Positions 6,645-9,970 of a DNA stretch of 9,970 nt are shown here, piece by piece. The translations under genes were made by a program, and so were the position numbers. The DNA comes from Comamonas sp. lk (GTDB lineage Bacteria > Pseudomonadota > Gammaproteobacteria > Burkholderiales > Burkholderiaceae_C): contig CAMCJY010000049.1 of assembly GCA_945875225.1 (NCBI GenBank), forward strand, positions 1 through 9,970, in the 5' to 3' direction. Under the pieces are notes generated by a model. That model made no database searches. It was not told the DNA's origin and was given only the letters and a program-made list of their open reading frames with translations. Position 1 is the first letter of the stretch. Every line of letters begins with the position of its first letter.

Positions 6645-7226
6645 ATGTCTTTCCAACTCGTTGGCCTGCAAGCAGCCACAGTCCGCAAAGTGCTTATCAG
6701 CGGACGCCTGGTGGCCTCGGCTATGCACAAGACGGCGCAAACGGGCGCGCTGGCCGTGGGGCCACTGGGGCTGGAGGTCGATGAGCAGGCCGATTTATCG
6801 GTGCACGGTGGCTTGGAAAAGGCGCTGTACGCCTATCCTCTCGAGCATTACGATTTTTGGCGCGCGGAGCGGCAAGCTGCGGGTCTAGGCGGCATTGACG
6901 ACGGACTGGCTTTTGGCGCGCTGGGTGAGAACCTAACGCTGCAAGGTTTGCTGGAAAGCGATGTCTGGGTGGGCGACGAACTGCACTTTGCCCATTGCCG
7001 TTTGCGCATTACCCAACCGCGCGAGCCCTGCTTCAAGTTCAATGCGTCTATGGGCTTTAACACCGCGTCCAAACGCATGGCGCAAACTGGTTTTTGCGGC
7101 TTTTACCTGGCGGTGGACCAGGCTGGAACCCTGCAAGCGGGCGAAGCCTTCACCCTTGTCCCCGGCCCCCGCCGCGCCAGTATTGCCGAGCGCTTTGCAG
7201 CCAAGATGTTCAAGCATTTGTCCTGA
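6645..7226 (+). CDS. MOSC domain protein, YiiM-like
   Basis: MOSC domain protein of 193 aa, a molybdenum cofactor-binding fold. It follows E. coli YiiM (224 aa): HGGLEKALYAYPLEHYDFW (54-72), FGALGENLTLQGLLESDVWVGD (90-111) and the strongly conserved ITQPREPCFKF (122-132), in which Cys129 is the residue expected to ligate molybdenum. YiiM reduces N-hydroxylated base analogues such as 6-N-hydroxylaminopurine, so detoxification of such compounds is a fair guess. It lacks the C-terminal length of YiiM and has no ferredoxin domain, so it needs an outside electron donor. Start is ATG at 6645, 11 nt after the exonuclease stop, with a weak AGG as the only Shine-Dalgarno candidate; translation may depend on the upstream gene. 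Convergent with the next gene. Confidence 0.9.
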   Translation: MSFQLVGLQAATVRKVLISGRLVASAMHKTAQTGALAVGPLGLEVDEQADLSVHGGLEKALYAYPLEHYDFWRAERQAAGLGGIDDGLAFGALGENLTLQGLLESDVWVGDELHFAHCRLRITQPREPCFKFNASMGFNTASKRMAQTGFCGFYLAVDQAGTLQAGEAFTLVPGPRRASIAERFAAKMFKHLS

Positions 7227-7334
7227 CCCCCCAATCGGTGAAGTACGCCTGGCGGTGTGGCTTTTGGGGCCGGATCCGTAAAGGTTGAAGTGTTCAGGCG
7301 GCAACCGCCGAGCCTCCAAAGCCCGCGGCTAGTC

Positions 7335-8588
7335 CTACGCACCGATATTACACTCGCGCCGCAGCAAAGCCAGCGCATCGTGCATTGCGTAATCTGCGTC
7401 GCTGCGCAAAACAGGCGTCGCGTCCTCGGTGAATTCGTTCCACATCCGCAGGTAGTCGCCTTGGTAGGCAGTGGGTGCATGTTCGCGAATAAAGCCGCTC
7501 GCGCGCTCCGCGTCCATACCGGTCTTTCGGATTTTGCGGATTAAGGTGGCTGCGCCCTTCTCGGTGAGCAAGGTTTTGGGTGCGCTGCCCGCGGCCACAC
7601 AAACAAGCAGCGTCAGCAGCGAGCCTTCGTCCTCATGGCCGCCCGTGGCTTTGGTCCAGGCGGCGCAGACCTGTCTTTCAAAGTCTTCTACTTCGGCCAA
7701 GCCATCTTCTAACCAGAAGTAGCGCCCGGTGAAGGCAGGTGTCTGGGCGAACAATTTGCGCGGGGCAGTGCTGGCGTCCATGATGCGCGCCCAGTCCGCT
7801 TGCAGACTGTCAGCGACGGCGTGCAGCGCAGGTGCGAAAGCCGCAGGTAGCCCCTTGGGTAAGACCAGTGCCGGTGGCTGGGCCGCTAAGCCAAATTTTT
7901 TGCGCAGCAGGGCAATGGTTTGTACAAAACCGGGCCAATCTGGCGCGACGCTGCGCTTGGCCAGCGACCAAAGCAGGGCGGTGCGCAGCACAGCCTCGGC
8001 GTCCGGGGCTTCTTCATGCAAGGTGTCGATGTCGATTTCCCATTGCGCTGCGCACCAAACAGCCGCATCCATCACGCGGGCCACCTGGTCTCGCTTGGCA
8101 CGCTCGGCGCGGTAGTCAGCATGGCTGCGCAGGCTCCAGCGCTCCAGCACGGGGATGTGCTCATCGCTAAAGCCACGTCCGTCTTGCATGCCAAAGTGGG
8201 TGTTCTGCGGCATGACAATCATGGCTTTGAGCAGGTCCGAGCCGCCTTTGGAGCGCGACAGCAGCGAGTGGTCGCGCAGCGCCTGCGCCGCGCGGTGCAG
8301 GTCGCCTTCACAGCTGTCTTGTAAAAATAGGCTGACCAAATTAACGATGCGCTCGCGCGCTTTTTCCAGATCCGGGCGCAAATACTCGGTGCCGAAATAG
8401 CGCGCAATTTGCACCATGCCTTTGGGCGCTTCGGTGCGCAGGGCTTCGAGGCGCTCGGCACCGATCAGGCCGTGGGCTACACCGTAGGCCAGGACTTTTT
8501 CAAAAAACGGGCGCTCATCAAACAGCGCCACGCCGCTGCCCGCATTGCCAGCGCCGCCGGTCACGGCTGGGTCAGGGTTGTCATTCAT
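7335..8588 (-). CDS. unrecognised conserved-looking protein, third gene of a three-gene string
   Basis: I do not recognise this 417-aa protein. It is soluble, with no signal peptide or membrane segment, and is mostly amphipathic helix by composition. The first 20 residues are a Gly/Ala/Asn-rich flexible leader. Distinct stretches that should be diagnostic in a search are PKGMVQIARYFGTEYLRPDL (55-74), LLKAMIVMPQNTHFGMQDGRGF (119-140) and FTGRYFWLEDGLAEVEDFERQ (286-306). Five Cys are scattered (93, 179, 308, 330, 413) and form no metal-binding motif. I see no Walker, nuclease or kinase motif. The reading frame is open over 1.25 kb with codon use like its neighbours, so it is a real gene. The ATG at 8588 has no clear Shine-Dalgarno site. 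It begins 41 nt after the stop of the preceding gene and is probably its co-transcribed partner. Confidence 0.8.
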   Translation of the reverse strand: MNDNPDPAVTGGAGNAGSGVALFDERPFFEKVLAYGVAHGLIGAERLEALRTEAPKGMVQIARYFGTEYLRPDLEKARERIVNLVSLFLQDSCEGDLHRAAQALRDHSLLSRSKGGSDLLKAMIVMPQNTHFGMQDGRGFSDEHIPVLERWSLRSHADYRAERAKRDQVARVMDAAVWCAAQWEIDIDTLHEEAPDAEAVLRTALLWSLAKRSVAPDWPGFVQTIALLRKKFGLAAQPPALVLPKGLPAAFAPALHAVADSLQADWARIMDASTAPRKLFAQTPAFTGRYFWLEDGLAEVEDFERQVCAAWTKATGGHEDEGSLLTLLVCVAAGSAPKTLLTEKGAATLIRKIRKTGMDAERASGFIREHAPTAYQGDYLRMWNEFTEDATPVLRSDADYAMHDALALLRRECNIGA

Positions 8589-8629
8589 GCGCGAACGCCC
8601 GGTATGGAAAAAGAATTGTTGACCACGGG

Positions 8630-9379
8630 CTAAATCGCCGACTCTTCATCGGCGTCCAAAGCAGCGGGGGTCGCCTTGCCCCGGTCGGTATCGCCGGTTT
8701 CCACCTTGCCGTCGTCCTCTTCCGTCTCAAACTCTTCGCCGCGCCCGGCCTCAAATGCGCGGGCCTTGGCCCGCAGCACTAGCAGGGTCTCGATGAACAA
8801 ATCCACGCATTGGTAGCGCAGGGTATAGGCCATTTGCATCCAGTCCTGGTCGGCGACTTCGTCCTCGTCGATGCGCGGTTTGGCATAAGCGTTGGCGTAC
8901 AGGTCGGCCTCGGTAATCATGTCGCCGTCGTCTTCTGCGGTGTCAAATAAACCGGTGCGCGCAAAAGCCTCCACCCGGCTCCAGCGCTCGGCAAAATAAT
9001 CGGCCAGGGCTTCACTGCCACCCTCCAAATCACCAATGGCGGTAAGGAATTCCACCGGGTCGCCGCCCGCGCGGAAGATGACCGAGTTGACCATGCCGCG
9101 CAAATGGGTGCGCGAGAGGTCTTTGTACTGTTTTTCGATCACCACGGCACGCGCGAATTGTTGGGGCGACACCAGCAGATTGACTACCGATTCTTTGGAA
9201 GTGTCGTATTCGCGGATGACGGCCAAGATATCTTTGGGTGGCAGTTGCTCCAGCACCACCATCAAGGCACTGTCGCCCTCGGCATCGGCCAACTCCACCA
9301 ACGCCGATTCGGCGCCCGAAATATCGCCTGCGGCAATTAGGCTTTGGGTTTTGGAGATTAATGCAAGATGTTGGCTCAT
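8630..9379 (-). CDS. unrecognised helical protein with acidic C-terminal tail, middle gene of the string
   Basis: I do not recognise this 249-aa protein by name. Residues 1-105 read as short paired helices (LISKTQSLIAAGDISGAESALVELADAEGD, then SALMVVLEQLPPKDILAVIREYD, then VVNLLVSPQQFARAVVI). This resembles the superhelical N-domains of MgtE and FliG in rhythm, but I can see no firm homology. Residues 106-212 are further helix with acidic patches at 147-153 and 170-178. From 213 to the end the chain is low-complexity and strongly acidic. There is one Cys (191), no signal peptide and no membrane segment. The ATG start is firm because GAGGA lies 6 nt upstream. It sits 32 nt after the first gene of the string and 41 nt before the third. 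A scaffold or adaptor role is only a guess. Confidence 0.8.
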   Translation of the reverse strand: MSQHLALISKTQSLIAAGDISGAESALVELADAEGDSALMVVLEQLPPKDILAVIREYDTSKESVVNLLVSPQQFARAVVIEKQYKDLSRTHLRGMVNSVIFRAGGDPVEFLTAIGDLEGGSEALADYFAERWSRVEAFARTGLFDTAEDDGDMITEADLYANAYAKPRIDEDEVADQDWMQMAYTLRYQCVDLFIETLLVLRAKARAFEAGRGEEFETEEDDGKVETGDTDRGKATPAALDADEESAI

Positions 9380-9385
9380 GGCTCT

Positions 9386-9390
9386 TCCTC
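9386..9390 (-). promoter_or_regulatory. Shine-Dalgarno site of the middle unrecognised gene
   Basis: Read on the minus strand this is GAGGA, 6 nt before the ATG at 9379. It is the only strong ribosome binding site among the three genes of this string, which suggests this protein is made in the largest amount or independently of the others. Confidence 0.7.
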
Positions 9391-9411
9391 ATTCAATACT
9401 GTGGGCAGGCT

Positions 9412-9942
9412 TTATTCCTTGCGGTCAAAGCCTTGTTCGGCCATCCAATCATTGCCGGCTTCTTCGGCAGCGCGGGCTTCTTTTTCTTCCTCAGAATCCT
9501 GGTCTTGCCCGTCTTTCTCTTCGTCCTCATCCTCACTAGCAGCGACTGCTGCCGGCGTGTGGTGGAACAAATACTCCATGCCCGCTGCCAGCACCATCAG
9601 CGTGTCGCCCGCCGGGTCTTTGCGCAGTTCCTCCGCCAGGCCCAGGGCCCAGGGTTCCAGGCTCACATGCGCTGACAGCGCGGCCCAGTCAGGTAGTTGG
9701 CTTGGGTCTTTGGCGACTAACGCGTCCATCAGCGCAGGTTTGCTAAAGCGCATACCCTGGTGGAACACGATGGCCACCATTTCCGGGGCGCTGGCCATCA
9801 TCTGGCGCAAAAAGGGCAGCTCTTTACGGCGCTGGGAAAGGCGTTGGCGCAAGACGTTTTTGCCTTCGGAGTCAAAGGCCATGTCATTGATTTCCGCTTC
9901 GTAGCTGGAACGCAAGTGCGCGAAGTAAGTCGATATTTTCAT
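9412..9942 (-). CDS. unrecognised small protein with acidic tail, first gene of the string
   Basis: I do not recognise this 176-aa protein. Residues 1-135 are helix-rich and well mixed (MKISTYFAHLRSSYEAEIND at the start, RQRLSQRRKELPFLRQMMAS at 32-51, DPAGDTLMVLAAGMEYLFHH at 109-128). Residues 136-161 are almost entirely Asp, Glu, Lys and Gln, followed by a short mixed end containing DWMAEQGF. It has no Cys, no signal peptide and no membrane segment. The ATG at 9942 has no clear Shine-Dalgarno site in the 28 nt left in the window, so it may be translated by coupling to a gene further upstream, and the operon may extend beyond the window. The next gene starts 32 nt after its stop. Confidence 0.78.
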   Translation of the reverse strand: MKISTYFAHLRSSYEAEINDMAFDSEGKNVLRQRLSQRRKELPFLRQMMASAPEMVAIVFHQGMRFSKPALMDALVAKDPSQLPDWAALSAHVSLEPWALGLAEELRKDPAGDTLMVLAAGMEYLFHHTPAAVAASEDEDEEKDGQDQDSEEEKEARAAEEAGNDWMAEQGFDRKE

Positions 9943-9970
9943 AAATCGGTGGTCAGCGGCTTTGCAGCAG

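Noticed and set aside
7283..7309. Possible terminator between the convergent MOSC and unrecognised genes
   Set aside because: There are short competing stems (GGTTG/CAACC and GGCGG/CCGCC), but neither is followed by a T run on either strand.

Overview
This window looks like an ordinary stretch of chromosome from a Gram-negative proteobacterium, most likely a betaproteobacterium of the Burkholderiales/Comamonadaceae type. I infer this from the high G+C content, the codon use, the close match of FadH to proteobacterial 2,4-dienoyl-CoA reductases and the mix of housekeeping genes. The lineage is a judgement from family resemblance, not a search. I see no insertion sequence, integrase, CRISPR array or phage gene.

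Layout. Positions 56-145 hold a complete tRNA-Ser(GGA), followed by a strong hairpin terminator that probably also ends the leftward gene on its other side. A leftward pair follows: fadH (3101-1005, GTG start with a good Shine-Dalgarno site), then 27 nt downstream a class I glutamine amidotransferase (977-210). A 166-nt divergent region with a nested inverted repeat separates fadH from a rightward Nudix hydrolase (3268-3963). The Nudix gene runs tail to tail into, and overlaps by 11 nt, a leftward family III CoA-transferase/racemase-like gene (4867-3953). Upstream of that gene in the same direction is a MioC-type flavodoxin (5421-4942). A rightward pair follows: a DEDDh 3'-5' exonuclease with an unusual C-terminal module (5548-6633, TTG start) and, 11 nt later, a YiiM-like MOSC protein (6645-7226). 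The last 2.6 kb is a leftward string of three tightly spaced genes I do not recognise (9942-9412, 9379-8630, 8588-7335), which may continue upstream of the window.

How the genes may work together. FadH, the Nudix protein (NUDT7/NUDT19-like architecture) and the CaiB/BaiF protein all belong to families that act on CoA or acyl-CoA, so the 1.0-4.9 kb region may be a small acyl-CoA handling neighbourhood. The exonuclease and the YiiM-like protein may be co-transcribed; both families can touch nucleic-acid or nucleotide quality control. The three unrecognised genes encode soluble, helix-rich proteins, two of them with strongly acidic tails. They are the best candidate here for an undescribed system, but the sequence alone does not reveal what they do.
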